Assembly (NCBI GenBank): GCA_964579295.1
Contig: CAZOGK010000014.1
Location: 16,954-80,953, forward strand
Origin: JAAYYY01 sp964579295
GTDB taxonomy: Bacteria; Chloroflexota; Anaerolineae; Promineifilales; Promineifilaceae
DNA length: 64,000 nucleotides
Direction: 5' to 3'
Shown piece by piece: positions 1 through 8,639 of this stretch. The position numbers were made by a program, and so were the translations under genes. The number at the start of each line of letters is the position of its first letter. Position 1 is the stretch's first letter. The notes beneath the pieces were generated by a model. The model had not been told where the DNA came from and searched no databases. It was given only the letters and a program-made list of their open reading frames with translations.

Positions 1-179
1 CCATTCTGCTCGGGGTCCTCCCGGTGGAGATGTCCTACCGGCTGGAGCCTCTACGCCAGTACGGCACGATCCTCCTCATGCTGGTCATCTTCCTCCTCCC
101 TTACATCGGCCTCGACGTCATTGGGCTCTGGATCTGGCCGGTCGTCGACAACGTCATGCCCATCCTGCTCGGTCACTGA
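1..179 (+). CDS. C-terminal end of an M50 (site-2 protease type) membrane metallopeptidase, partial
   Basis: The 5' end lies outside the window. The visible frame, read from base 3 to the TGA at 177-179, gives about 58 residues. They begin ILLGVLPVEMSYRLEPLRQY and continue into a hydrophobic helix (TILLMLVIFLLPYIGLDVIG). The pattern GxLP..xxY.L..L..YG followed by a terminal membrane segment is typical of the end of site-2-protease-family peptidases, downstream of their PxxDGG motif. That catalytic region is not visible. The stop overlaps the ATG of the next gene (TGATG), so the two are probably co-translated. The family call rests only on this tail. Confidence 0.6.
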   Translation, partial: ILLGVLPVEMSYRLEPLRQYGTILLMLVIFLLPYIGLDVIGLWIWPVVDNVMPILLGH

Positions 180-700
180 TGGGGCTTGCCTACCGCCTTG
201 GACAATTCTGGCGGCTCCTCCGGGCGCCCGCGCTGGAAACGGCAGCCTGGGACGAGATCGCTGCCTTGCTCAGCCCCGGCGAGCTGGCGCTGTTCCGCCG
301 CTTTGGCAATAGCGACCAGCAGCACGGCTACCAGGTGATGCGCACCTTGCTGGCAGCCGGCGACGATCACCCGGCCCTGCTGGCTGCGGCGCTGCTGCAC
401 GACGTCGGCAAGACCAAGGTTCGCCCCCGCCTCTGGGAGCGAATCGTCGGCGCGCTCGGTGATACCTTCTTGCCCGGGCGGGCCGCGCACTGGGGGCAGG
501 GGCCGCCGCGCGGCTGGCGAAGGCCTTTTGTCATCCGGCGGCAGCACCCGGCCTGGAGCGCCGAGCTGGCCGCCGCGGCGGGCAGCGCCCCGCTGGCCGT
601 CGCCCTCATGCGCCACCACCAGGATAAAGAGCCGGGCCAAATGCCCCAGGAGCTGGCAGCGCTGCTCCGCCGGTTGCAATGGGCCGATGACCAGCATTAG
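179..700 (+). CDS. HD-domain hydrolase
   Basis: A 173-residue protein with the metal-ligand pattern of the HD phosphohydrolase superfamily: H49 in QHGYQVM, the H74-D75 pair in LLHDVGK, H123 in RRQHP, H146/H147 in MRHHQDKE, and the acidic D170/D171 near the C terminus. Such proteins bind divalent metal and usually hydrolyse phosphomonoesters, nucleotides or cyclic nucleotides. The substrate cannot be read from the sequence. Most of the protein is one HD domain with no partner domain. The start ATG overlaps the stop of the preceding peptidase gene, so translational coupling is likely. A promoter for the next gene begins about 80 bases after the stop. Confidence 0.75.
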   Translation: MGLAYRLGQFWRLLRAPALETAAWDEIAALLSPGELALFRRFGNSDQQHGYQVMRTLLAAGDDHPALLAAALLHDVGKTKVRPRLWERIVGALGDTFLPGRAAHWGQGPPRGWRRPFVIRRQHPAWSAELAAAAGSAPLAVALMRHHQDKEPGQMPQELAALLRRLQWADDQH

Positions 701-1017
701 AGGGGAAACCGGGCTGGCCGGCAGAACCATTGTCGCTGGCCGTGAGCGACGTACCGTGTCCTGATAGGCACGATCGGTAGCTTTGACAAGGAGGGGCCTT
801 TCATCTAAAATCGGCCTGTTTTATGACGCGGCACATCAAGAGGCTTTCAGGGTTTGTCACCCAGCGGGTCGCGGACCCACCCCCCAGCTTCCGTTGTCAT
901 TTCTATACAGACGAGGCCGCCTCTGGTTGGCCGTGCCGCACTGTCAGATCAGCGAACGGAGCACCGCCTGAGACTGCGCATGCTTCGTAAAAGTTTGAAC
1001 GAAGAGGATATCCCGGG
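701..1017. other. Intergenic region with promoter and about 200-nt leader of the EF-G-like gene
   Basis: The longest stretch without a gene in the window (317 bases). I see no convincing coding frame in it. It holds a strong promoter (783-811), so the EF-G-like mRNA should start near 818 and carry a leader of about 200 nucleotides. The leader contains a short hairpin, GGGTC (866-870) with GACCC (874-878), and a purine-rich GAAGAGGA just before the start codon. No riboswitch class was recognised. Confidence 0.6.
783..811 (+). promoter_or_regulatory. Sigma70-type promoter of the EF-G-like gene
   Basis: A perfect TTGACA -35 box (783-788), a 17-base spacer and a TAAAAT -10 box (806-811, five of six consensus bases). 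It points toward the gene starting at 1018. The spacing and near-consensus boxes make this one of the best promoters in the window. Confidence 0.75.
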
Positions 1018-3081
1018 ATGAAAGAGTACAAGACTGAGAACCTGCGCAACATTGCCCTTGTCTCCCATAGCGGGGCAGGGAAGACAACGCTTGTGGAGCG
1101 GTTGCTCTTCGATACCAAGGCGTTGACGCGTATGGGTACCGTGCAGGCCGGCAGCACGGCGATGGACTTTGAAGAGGAAGAGATCGAACGCACGGCTTCA
1201 ATTAACACGGCCATTGCTCCTGTCGAATGGAAGGGGAATAAGCTTAACTTTCTCGATACGCCCGGCTATGTCGATTTCGTCGGCGAAGTGCTGGCGGCGC
1301 TTACGGTGGCCGATGCGGCTGTCGTCGTCGTCGAAGCGGTGGCCGGCGTTGAGGTAGGCACCGAGCTTGTCTGGCAGTATGCCGGCGAGCGCGACATGCC
1401 TCGTATCCTGCTCGCCAACAAGATGGACCGCGAGAACGTCAACGTGCGCCGCTTAATGGAAAGCATCCAGACGCTCCCCGGAAACCTGGTTCAGCTGCAG
1501 CTGCCTATCGGTCAGGGTACTGATTTCAAAGGCATTGTCGACGTCATCAAGCAGAAAGCCTACCTGGGCGAGGCGGGCACAGAGGCGGACGTACCCGGCG
1601 ACCTGGCCGACGCGGTTGAAGAAGCGCGCCTGGCCCTGGTCGAGGCTGCCGCCGAGGGCGACGATGAGCTGATGATGAAATACTTTGACGACGAAGAGCT
1701 GACCGAGGAAGAGATCCTCGGCGGGCTCAAGAAGGCAATGATGGCCGGTAGCGCCGTCCCCATTCTGTTTGCCGCGCCCCAGCCGGGAGCAGGCGTCCGG
1801 CAGCTCCTCGACTACCTTGTCCAGCTCGTGCCCAACCCGGAGGAGGCCGGTCCGTTCACGGCCACCACGCCAGGCGGCGAGGAGATGGAGTACCCGGTCA
1901 GCGATAACTCGCCGCTGGCTGCCTTCGTCTTTAAGACGCGCGAAGACCCCTACGGAAAGATGAGCTACCTGCGCGTCTTTGGCGGCGCGCTGGAATCGGA
2001 TAGCCGTGTCTACAACAGCGTGCAAGAAGCCGAAGTGCGCATCGGTGGTCTGCAGCTTCTGCGGGGCAAGGAGCATATCCCGGTTTCCCGTCTGCACGCC
2101 GGCGACATTGGTGCGGTCGTCAAGCTCGGCGAGACACAGACAAACGATACGCTGAGCAGCGCCGACCGGAAGCTGCGCCTGGCGCCGATCACGCAGCCTG
2201 AGCCTATCTACTCGGTCGCCGTGCATCCGGTCGCCCAGTCCGACATGGCTAAGCTGAGCAGCTCACTGCACCGCCTCGTCGGCGAAGACCCTACCTTGAG
2301 CTGGCGCAACGAGCCGGCTACGCGGCAGATCATTCTTTCCGGCATGGGCAACGCCCACCTGGACATCGCCGTGAAGAAGGCGCGCTCCAAGTTCGGCCTC
2401 AACGTCACCACGTCGGTGCCCAAGATTCCCTACCGGGAGACGATCGGCCGCACCAACGACGCTGAATATACGCACAAGAAGCAGACCGGCGGCGCCGGCC
2501 AGTATGCGCGCGTCTTTCTGCGCGTGGAATCGATTGACCAGGATTCCGACTTCGAGTTCGCCTCCGAGGTCTTCGGCGGCGCCATCAGCGGGCCCTTCAT
2601 CTCGGCGGTGGAAAAAGGCTGCCGCCAGTCGCTGGAGTCGGGCGTCATCGCCGGCTACCCCATGACCGGCATCCGCGCAGTCGTCACCGACGGCAAGGAG
2701 CATCCGGTTGACTCTAAGGAAATTGCCTTCCAGATCGCCGGGCGCGAGTGCTTCAAGAAGGCGGCTCTCGGCGCCTCCCCGCAGCTGTTGGAGCCGATCT
2801 ACGAAGTGACCGTCACCGTACCGCACGACCACATGGGCGACATCATGGGCGACCTCAACTCGCGGCGCGCCCGTGTACTGGGCATGGACCAGGAAGGGAT
2901 GAAGGCGCTGGTGCGCGCCGAGGTGCCTTTGGCGGAAATGCAGACCTATTCGGCTGACCTGCGCTCGATGACCCAGGGGCGCGGCGTCTACAGCATGACC
3001 TTCCTTCGCTACGGCAAGGTTCCGTCGCATCTGCAGGAGCAGATCATCGCCGAGGCGGAGCGAGAGCGCGAGAACGAGTAA
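1018..3081 (+). CDS. fusA: Elongation factor G-like translational GTPase
   Basis: A 687-residue protein of full EF-G length and layout: GTPase domain, OB-fold domain II, then domains III-V ending in the EF-G-like tail RGVYSMTFLRYGKVP. GTPase motifs are visible: P-loop SHSGAGKTT (16-24), DTPG (80-83) and NKMD (134-137). The P-loop reads SHSGAGKTT where canonical EF-G has a HIDAGKTT-type sequence. This resembles the second EF-G class (EF-G2/FusA2-like), so its role may be in ribosome recycling or a specialised translocation step, not main elongation. It is a single-gene unit with its own promoter, a long leader and a terminator shared with the convergent hydrolase gene. A canonical fusA beside rpsL/rpsG is expected elsewhere in the genome. 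Confidence 0.9.
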   Translation: MKEYKTENLRNIALVSHSGAGKTTLVERLLFDTKALTRMGTVQAGSTAMDFEEEEIERTASINTAIAPVEWKGNKLNFLDTPGYVDFVGEVLAALTVADAAVVVVEAVAGVEVGTELVWQYAGERDMPRILLANKMDRENVNVRRLMESIQTLPGNLVQLQLPIGQGTDFKGIVDVIKQKAYLGEAGTEADVPGDLADAVEEARLALVEAAAEGDDELMMKYFDDEELTEEEILGGLKKAMMAGSAVPILFAAPQPGAGVRQLLDYLVQLVPNPEEAGPFTATTPGGEEMEYPVSDNSPLAAFVFKTREDPYGKMSYLRVFGGALESDSRVYNSVQEAEVRIGGLQLLRGKEHIPVSRLHAGDIGAVVKLGETQTNDTLSSADRKLRLAPITQPEPIYSVAVHPVAQSDMAKLSSSLHRLVGEDPTLSWRNEPATRQIILSGMGNAHLDIAVKKARSKFGLNVTTSVPKIPYRETIGRTNDAEYTHKKQTGGAGQYARVFLRVESIDQDSDFEFASEVFGGAISGPFISAVEKGCRQSLESGVIAGYPMTGIRAVVTDGKEHPVDSKEIAFQIAGRECFKKAALGASPQLLEPIYEVTVTVPHDHMGDIMGDLNSRRARVLGMDQEGMKALVRAEVPLAEMQTYSADLRSMTQGRGVYSMTFLRYGKVPSHLQEQIIAEAERERENE

Positions 3082-3105
3082 CGCGCAGACCGACTCAGGA
3101 AAGAA

Positions 3106-3134
3106 AAAGAGCGCGCCGGGCCGGTGCGCTCTTT
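3106..3134. terminator. Bidirectional hairpin terminator
   Basis: AAAGAGCGC (3106-3114) pairs with GCGCTCTTT (3126-3134), extended inward by a G-T pair and CC/GG pairs around a small GC-rich loop. A-rich and T-rich flanks lie on either side. It sits between the stops of the EF-G-like gene (plus strand) and the alpha/beta hydrolase (minus strand), so it can serve both. Confidence 0.75.
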
Positions 3135-3141
3135 CTGCTTA

Positions 3142-4092
3142 TCAGGCGGGTGTCAGGTAAGGTTGTAGGAAGTCGAGCACACTCTGCGGGTTGTCCACCA
3201 CGTGGCGATAGCCGCCGTAGCGGTGGTTGGTCTCGACAAAGAGGGGAGCGACGGCGTTGCGCGCCTGCGTAGCCATGTGGGCGACGTTGCTGACACTGCC
3301 CCAGCGGTCGCCCGTACCCTGCACAAACAGCAGGGGCGTGTCGCCGGCGCCGGCGGCGGCAATGACCGGCTCGATAGCGTCCAGCGAGATGCGTGTCGCC
3401 TGGCGGTAGAGCGCGCTCGCCAGCGCGAGCACCGCCGGGGCGAGCGGACCAAGCAGGTCGGCGGCGTAACGGCTGGCAAATACACGCGGGCTTGTCGGCT
3501 GCACGGCGATAGCGGCGCGCAGCGCGTCCGTGTGCGGCAGGGCATAGAGAATGGCGTTGGCTCCCATCGAAAAGCCGACAGCAGCGAGCCGCTCGTTGTC
3601 CACGTCGCGCCGGTGGCTGAGAAAATCGAGAGCGCCGAGCAGATCGTTGGCCTCTTGCAGACCAAAAGTGACGGCGACGCCGGCTGCACTTTGTCCATGA
3701 TTGCGCTGATCGAAGGAGAGAACGTGATAGCCAGCGCCGTGCAGGGCATGAATCAGGCGCAGTAGATCGACGGGAAGCGCGCCGCTCAGGTTAGCCATGA
3801 GACTATCGGCCGCCTCGCCCAGCCGGTTCCACGGCCAGCCGTGCAGGATAATGACGGTCGGGCCCGGGTCTTTTCCTGCGGGGATGAACCAGCCGGAAAG
3901 GCGCAGCCCATCCCGCGCCGGAAACTCCACGTCTTCGTAACTCAGTCCGATATCGCCTGGATTGGCCCAGAGCGGCTGCCGTGGTGGGCGGACCATCTGG
4001 CGCCAGAAGTAGACGGCGATGCCGATGGTGAAAGCAAGAATGGCGGCGACGAGAGCCAGGAATAGCCGGATGGCGCGACGAAACAAACTCAT
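3142..4092 (-). CDS. Membrane-anchored alpha/beta hydrolase
   Basis: A 316-residue protein. An N-terminal hydrophobic helix (about 9-30) follows the basic start MSLFRRAIR, so the enzyme is probably anchored with its catalytic domain outside. The fold signature is clear: oxyanion HGW (84-86), the strand/turn motif FDQRNHGQS (128-135), nucleophile elbow GFSMGA with Ser175, a likely catalytic Asp262 in GTGDRW, and a C-terminal His (H290 or H297). It resembles the bacterial BAAT/acyl-CoA-thioesterase-like and feruloyl-esterase-like hydrolases. The substrate is unknown. The start is supported by an AGGAGGAAC ribosome-binding site, and a promoter lies at 4164-4191. It is convergent with the EF-G-like gene. 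Confidence 0.8.
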   Translation of the reverse strand: MSLFRRAIRLFLALVAAILAFTIGIAVYFWRQMVRPPRQPLWANPGDIGLSYEDVEFPARDGLRLSGWFIPAGKDPGPTVIILHGWPWNRLGEAADSLMANLSGALPVDLLRLIHALHGAGYHVLSFDQRNHGQSAAGVAVTFGLQEANDLLGALDFLSHRRDVDNERLAAVGFSMGANAILYALPHTDALRAAIAVQPTSPRVFASRYAADLLGPLAPAVLALASALYRQATRISLDAIEPVIAAAGAGDTPLLFVQGTGDRWGSVSNVAHMATQARNAVAPLFVETNHRYGGYRHVVDNPQSVLDFLQPYLTPA

Positions 4093-4163
4093 ACTGTTCC
4101 TCCTTCTTCCTCACCCGCCGCGACCCGACTGGAATGCTGGCTGAAATAACGGGTCGCAGCTCC

Positions 4164-4191
4164 ATTATAACGAAGATGGGCAGCCCGTCAC
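4164..4191 (-). promoter_or_regulatory. Promoter of the alpha/beta hydrolase gene
   Basis: On the minus strand a perfect TATAAT (4169 to 4164) lies 16 bases downstream of GTGACG (4191 to 4186, four of six -35 bases). The transcript would start near 4157, leaving a leader of about 65 nucleotides before the ATG at 4092. Confidence 0.5.
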
Positions 4192-4312
4192 TTGGCGGCG
4201 CGCACTGCCGGCCGCAAGCTGGCAGCAGTCACCAAAAGACGGTAGACTTTCTCCGTCGTTTCTCAGCAGGTTGGCTCGTCGCCGGCAGCGTCGGGCCGGG
4301 GTGTAGCAGAAA

Positions 4313-5587
4313 ATGGACCGCAGCGGGTTGCAGCACGCTCTGGAAAACGCACGCGCCGCGCGTGACGCGCAGGAATATGCGCGTGCGCTGGCCGAATATG
4401 ACCAACTCCTGGAGCAGACCGAGGGTCTGACCGACGAGGACGGCGAGGCGCGCGCTGTACGTCTGGCCGCTCTACGCGAATGGAGCCGGATCGTGCAGCT
4501 GCAAGGGGAGCCGGAGCGCGCGCTGCGCGGGCTGGAGCGCTACTACCTGGAAGCGGGCAGCAGCGAGCACGCCGTCGAGGCGCTGACGATGATCGGCGAC
4601 CTGCACGACGAAATGGGCCAGGAGCGGCGCGCCCTGGCAGCCTATGACGAAGCGCTGGCACTGGCCGAAGCCTTTAATTACACGCCGGGCCGGGCCAAAG
4701 CGCTGCTCGGCGCCGGTCTCACCTGGCATCACCTGGGGCGCACCGGCGAAGGCCTGGTCCAGCTGCAGAAGGCCCTGGCCTTATTTGAGCAGATCGGCGA
4801 CGAATGGGGGCAGATGCGCGCCAACAACCGGCTGGGGATTGCCTATGTGCAGTCGGGCAAGATTGACAAAGCCATCGCTTCCTTTGAGAAGAGCCTGGCT
4901 GCCGCCCGCCAGCTAGGGGTGCGCGAGACGGCCATCGACCTGAACAACCTGGGCGAGTGCCACCGCATGCTCTTTAACATGGATAAGGCGCTGGCGTACC
5001 ATCAGGAAGCATACGCGCTCTCGCAGAGCACGGGGCTGCGCTCGGCGCACCCAGACATCGCGCGTAATCTGGGTTACGACCTCTACCAGATGGGACAGGT
5101 AGAAGAAGGTATCCGGCACCTCCAGGAGGCGCTGCAGCTCGCGGGCGAGATGCTGCAGCGCGACGTTACCATGCAGGCGCTCTATTCTCTGGCCCAGGCC
5201 GAGATACGCCGTGGCAATGCGGCCGCGGCACGCCAGCACGCCGGAGAGCTGCAGGCGCTGGCGCGCGAGCGCAACTATCGCGGCTATCAGGCCGAGGCGC
5301 TGTATGCGCTAGGTCTGGTGGAGCAGCTGGAGGGCGACCGCGACGCCGCCGAGCAGCGTTGGCAGGAGGCGCTCTTTCTGGCCCACGATACCGGCCGGCA
5401 ATTTCTCCTGTGGCAGCTCCACGCCGCCCTCGCCGAGATAGCGCCGACCCCCGGCCTGGCCCAGGTCCACTACCAGATAGCGGCCGATATTATCGGCCAG
5501 ATTGCTTACCCCATCGAAGACGAAACGATCCGCAACGCCTTCCTGCAGGCGCCGGAAGTGCAGCAGATCATCGCCCGGGCGGGCTGA
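4313..5587 (+). CDS. TPR-repeat protein
   Basis: A 424-residue, largely helical protein with no signal peptide or membrane helix. Successive 34-40-residue units carry the TPR small/large pattern (W..LG..Y...G....A...F..AL), clearest at LGIAYVQSGKIDKAIASFEK and LGYDLYQMGQVEEGIRHLQE. About eight to nine repeats fill nearly the whole length. It is probably a cytosolic protein-interaction scaffold. No catalytic or DNA-binding domain is attached, so no regulator role can be assigned. It lies convergent with the helicase-associated-domain gene, nine bases between stops. The ATG at 4313 lacks a strong ribosome-binding site. Confidence 0.8.
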   Translation: MDRSGLQHALENARAARDAQEYARALAEYDQLLEQTEGLTDEDGEARAVRLAALREWSRIVQLQGEPERALRGLERYYLEAGSSEHAVEALTMIGDLHDEMGQERRALAAYDEALALAEAFNYTPGRAKALLGAGLTWHHLGRTGEGLVQLQKALALFEQIGDEWGQMRANNRLGIAYVQSGKIDKAIASFEKSLAAARQLGVRETAIDLNNLGECHRMLFNMDKALAYHQEAYALSQSTGLRSAHPDIARNLGYDLYQMGQVEEGIRHLQEALQLAGEMLQRDVTMQALYSLAQAEIRRGNAAAARQHAGELQALARERNYRGYQAEALYALGLVEQLEGDRDAAEQRWQEALFLAHDTGRQFLLWQLHAALAEIAPTPGLAQVHYQIAADIIGQIAYPIEDETIRNAFLQAPEVQQIIARAG

Positions 5588-5596
5588 TCGCGACCG

Positions 5597-7243
5597 CTAC
5601 TCGCCGTCTTCGCCCATTGAATCGAGCAAAAGGCCCAGACTGGCGGTCAGTCGCTGGAAGTCGTGCCAGTCGCCTCGCAGCACGGCCGCCAGGTCGCCCA
5701 GCCGCTCGCCAATGTAAGGGCGGGTCCGGGCGTTTTCCTGCAGCCGGTCGAGGATAGCCGCGTCCTTGACCCGCAAGACAACCGTCGGCTCCAGCCGCCC
5801 CTCTACGCCCTGCTCGGCCCAGCGCTCGACGGCGCGGCGCACGCTCGCCGGTGCCGGGCGCTCGCTGGCCTGTTCCAGAAAGCTGAGAATCCGCTCCGGC
5901 TGGATGCCGGCTTCTCTCGCCCGCTGCAATGAAGCCGGCGTCAGCTGATATTGATAGGGCTCGCCCGGATGCAATGGCCGCGGCGCCGCAATGCGCGCCA
6001 CCTGGAAACGCTGGTAGCGATTGGCGTTGTGCGGCGCGAGCACAGTCGCGTCTGGCTGTACGATAATGGGCGCCTCCACGCCGCGGCCGGCCGGGGCCCG
6101 GTTCGCCAGCCAATCGAGGGCGCGCCCAGTCAGGCGATAAAGGCCATCGCCCGTCTCTGTGAGCCCCAGCCAGTACATGGGCCCGCCGATGAGAAAGCGC
6201 AGCAGCCGCCCTTCGACCAGGGGCCAATCCTCGAAGCCGCGCAGGTAGCGATCCTGGCTCAGGTCGCGCACATACCAGGTATCGTAGTTCCCCTCCGGCC
6301 GCTGGAAGTCGGGATCGAGCTGGAAGATATGGGCGACCAGGTCGTCGAGCGCATACCAGCTATCATCCCGCGGCAGATGGTCAAACAGCGCCGTGCGCGC
6401 AGCTATTGGGTCGTTGCTCCAGCCACTTCCTTCGCAGGCCAGGCCGGGCGTATGGTGCAGCTCATTCCAGCTGCTGGCGCTCCAGGCCTCGGCCAGCGCG
6501 CGCAGCTGCGCCTCGCGCCCCTGGCGCAGCCAATCGGCGGCTGCGCGCGCCGGGCGCAGCCGGCCCCGGTCGCTGCGCAGCAGGCCAGCGTCCGCGGCCA
6601 ACGTCAACAGCAAGTCCAGCCGATCGCTGTCAGCGTCGAAGAGATAAGAGCCCAGGCGCTCGCGCTCATCCTCCGCCAGCGGCGAGCGCTGGGCAAAGGC
6701 CAGGCAGGTCGTCAGGTCGTCAACGGCTGTCGACGAAGCGGGGTCGAACGCGCCCGGCGGGCTGGCGGGCTGCAGGCCGTGGTCAGCGCCGTCCTGCGCC
6801 GGCGCCTCCGGCGGTGGCAGCTTCGCCAGCAGCTCATGGGGCAGGTAATAGTATTCCACCAGGGCGTCGGCTTCGGCGGCCTGGTCAAACGCCCGATAGA
6901 TAAGGCCGCGATACCAGAGCAGCTCGGTAACGCTGACGGGGTCCAGCCACGGCTCCTCGCGCTCCAGGCGTCCGGGCCCCATTTCGCGCAGCTCGCCGTA
7001 GCTGCGGGTGAAGGCGCCGACGGCAAGACGACCGCCGGCCGCCACCAGGGCCCTCAGGGCTTCCGCTTCTTCTGCCGGCATGTAGTCCAGCTCGGCGGCC
7101 AGCTCAACCTGGTCCAGCGCGGACTCCAATTCTTTCACGGCCCGGTTCTTATCGGCGCCGGTCAGGTCCAATTCCCACCACTCGCCAATAACCCGCAGGG
7201 TAACAAGCTCGTGGTCCGCAAGGGCAGAGACTAACGATCGCAT
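5597..7243 (-). CDS. Helicase-associated (XPB/Ssl2 N-terminal-like) domain protein
   Basis: A 548-residue protein. Its C-terminal part matches the helicase C-terminal-3/XPB N-terminal-like family: IIVQPDATVLAPHNANRYQR, then ARIAAP, YQLTPASLQRAREAG, a leucine-rich stretch ILSFLEQASERPAP and a W-containing helix RRAVERWAEQG. There is no Walker A or DEAD-type motif, so it is not itself a helicase; related proteins are stand-alone DNA-repair or WYL-like accessory proteins of unknown role. The first 200 residues are helical and leucine-rich. It begins 14 bases after the stop of the lipid-kinase gene on the same strand, so the two probably share a transcript. Confidence 0.65.
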   Translation of the reverse strand: MRSLVSALADHELVTLRVIGEWWELDLTGADKNRAVKELESALDQVELAAELDYMPAEEAEALRALVAAGGRLAVGAFTRSYGELREMGPGRLEREEPWLDPVSVTELLWYRGLIYRAFDQAAEADALVEYYYLPHELLAKLPPPEAPAQDGADHGLQPASPPGAFDPASSTAVDDLTTCLAFAQRSPLAEDERERLGSYLFDADSDRLDLLLTLAADAGLLRSDRGRLRPARAAADWLRQGREAQLRALAEAWSASSWNELHHTPGLACEGSGWSNDPIAARTALFDHLPRDDSWYALDDLVAHIFQLDPDFQRPEGNYDTWYVRDLSQDRYLRGFEDWPLVEGRLLRFLIGGPMYWLGLTETGDGLYRLTGRALDWLANRAPAGRGVEAPIIVQPDATVLAPHNANRYQRFQVARIAAPRPLHPGEPYQYQLTPASLQRAREAGIQPERILSFLEQASERPAPASVRRAVERWAEQGVEGRLEPTVVLRVKDAAILDRLQENARTRPYIGERLGDLAAVLRGDWHDFQRLTASLGLLLDSMGEDGE

Positions 7244-7256
7244 TGGGCTTTCACTG

Positions 7257-8165
7257 CTAGACGATTACCTTCAGTGCCTGGGGGAGCGTCTGGATCGCCA
7301 GCTCGCGCACATCCTCGTCCGCCGTGGCGAAAATCTCGCCGTCCACATGGATTGGCAGCGGCATGTCAGCGCGCAGGGTGACGCTCTTGCTGCGCCGCAT
7401 CTGGACGACCTTGCTCGTTATATGTGTCCCTTTCATCACCCGCGGCATCATGCGCAGCATGGTAGCGCGGCCGACAGGGTTGACGAGACAGCTATCGACC
7501 AGCCCATCGTCAAACGCGGCTTCTGGAGTCAGCCGGAAGCCGCCGCCAATACGTGGCCCCACGCCGATTGCCAGTAGGAGTGAAGGCTGTCGAACTGCCT
7601 CGCCGTCAAAAACCAGCTCAAAGTGGGGCAGCTGGTAGTTCAGCGCAATCGTCTGCAGCGCGCCAGCAAAGTAAGCGACAAACCCATGCAGCCGCTTGAT
7701 TTTGCTGGCGGCGATGGCGATGGCCGCGTCGAAGCCGATGCCGATGCCATTACAAGCATAGCGAGTGCGCCCGTGGTTATCCACGACCTCGGCCAGGTCC
7801 AGGAGCCGAGGCTCCCCGTTAACGAGACGCTCCAGGGATGCCGCCAGTGGTGCCTGCAGCCCCAGGCCAGCGGCGTAGTCGTTGCCCGACCCAATGGGGA
7901 TGAGGCCAACGGCCGGTCGCTGCTCAGGGGGCAAGCTCATCAAACCATTGGCGATTTCATGGATGGTGCCGTCGCCGCCCGCGACGCCAATGCGCTCGTA
8001 GCCGGCTTCAGCAGCCGCGCGCGCCAGGATGGCCGCGTGGCCCGGCGATTGGGTCAGCACAACCTGGCATTCGCCATGCTGCGTGCCCCACATCTCCAGC
8101 GCTTCCTTTTCCCGGATAGCCCGGCCGCGGTCGGCTCCGGGATTGAGGATGATTTGTGTGGGCAC
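7257..8165 (-). CDS. Diacylglycerol/lipid kinase family protein
   Basis: A 302-residue protein when read from the GTG at 8165. It has the DagK/YegS/sphingosine-kinase catalytic domain: ATP-binding GGDGT (63-67) and PIGSGND (90-96), followed by the beta-rich C-terminal domain with IHVDGEIFAT near the end. It would phosphorylate a lipid such as diacylglycerol at the membrane's cytosolic face. The frame is open upstream to 8249, but GGAGAAGGGAAA directly precedes the GTG. A promoter (8196-8225) also sits inside the upstream extension, so the short start is preferred. It precedes the helicase-associated-domain gene and probably shares its transcript. Confidence 0.85.
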   Translation of the reverse strand: MPTQIILNPGADRGRAIREKEALEMWGTQHGECQVVLTQSPGHAAILARAAAEAGYERIGVAGGDGTIHEIANGLMSLPPEQRPAVGLIPIGSGNDYAAGLGLQAPLAASLERLVNGEPRLLDLAEVVDNHGRTRYACNGIGIGFDAAIAIAASKIKRLHGFVAYFAGALQTIALNYQLPHFELVFDGEAVRQPSLLLAIGVGPRIGGGFRLTPEAAFDDGLVDSCLVNPVGRATMLRMMPRVMKGTHITSKVVQMRRSKSVTLRADMPLPIHVDGEIFATADEDVRELAIQTLPQALKVIV

Positions 8166-8195
8166 TTTCCCTTCTCCTCGCTGATGAATGGGCGC

Positions 8196-8225
8196 ATTAT
8201 ACAGCAGGAGCGGCGGGCGGGTAAA
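8196..8225 (-). promoter_or_regulatory. Promoter of the lipid-kinase gene
   Basis: A minus-strand TATAAT (8201 to 8196) lies 18 bases from TTTACC (8225 to 8220). Transcription would start near 8189, upstream of the GTG at 8165 but downstream of the longest possible reading-frame start. This decides the start of the kinase. Confidence 0.55.
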
Positions 8226-8283
8226 CGCTCCTGGGCGCTTCTGACGCACGTGGGATATAGGTACGGGGCAGCGTTGCCCTTTC

Positions 8284-8312
8284 TTTACACCCCCCTGTAA
8301 ACGTGCTATACT
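8284..8312 (+). promoter_or_regulatory. Promoter of the eight-gene PxWL/MutL envelope operon
   Basis: TTTACA (8284-8289), a 17-base spacer and TATACT (8307-8312): five of six bases in each box. The expected transcript start is near 8319, about 24 bases before the first gene. It is the only strong promoter seen before the overlapping gene chain that runs to 17584. Confidence 0.7.
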
Positions 8313-8342
8313 CTTCCTCGAATAACGTTACGTCAACTTGAA

Positions 8343-8639
8343 GTGGAGAAGAGGCTGGGCGCCTACCGGCAACTAGGGATGGTGCTGCACACCCGCCAGG
8401 AGGAACAGTTGGTGCGGCGAGTCGCCGCGACCGTGAGGCAGTGGGGCCTGCGCGGGCTCGCCGTGACGGCGCTACAGGTAGGCCGCCCGTTCTTGCTCGT
8501 TGCGGGGCAGCTACTGTGGATTGCCCAGCCGGCGCTCAGCCTGCGCTGGTCGGCCCGGCAGATCGGCGCACTGGCCGAGCTGTTGGAGGAGCCGGGTACG
8601 GCCGACTACCTGATAAGCTTACTTGATGGCGATGGATGA
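8343..8639 (+). CDS. Small hypothetical protein, first gene of the PxWL/MutL operon
   Basis: A 98-residue protein if read from the GTG at 8343; an ATG at 8379 is an alternative. The N-terminal third is basic and helical (EEQLVRRVAATVRQW). It is followed by a moderately hydrophobic stretch (GRPFLLVAGQLLWIAQPALS, about 48-67) that could be a membrane or amphipathic helix, then an acidic end. I do not recognise a family. It is close behind the promoter at 8284-8312, and its 3' end overlaps the start of the DUF6754-like gene, so it belongs to that operon. Confidence 0.6.
   Translation: MEKRLGAYRQLGMVLHTRQEEQLVRRVAATVRQWGLRGLAVTALQVGRPFLLVAGQLLWIAQPALSLRWSARQIGALAELLEEPGTADYLISLLDGDG

Noticed and set aside
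5951..7234. Long open frame (427 codons) on the plus strand opposite the helicase-associated-domain gene
   Set aside because: Its translation is Arg/Gln/Ala-rich with no motif and no ribosome-binding site. It is an antisense shadow of a real gene in GC-rich DNA.
8166..8249. Upstream extension of the lipid-kinase frame
   Set aside because: It contains a consensus-like promoter, and a GTG with a good ribosome-binding site lies downstream of it.
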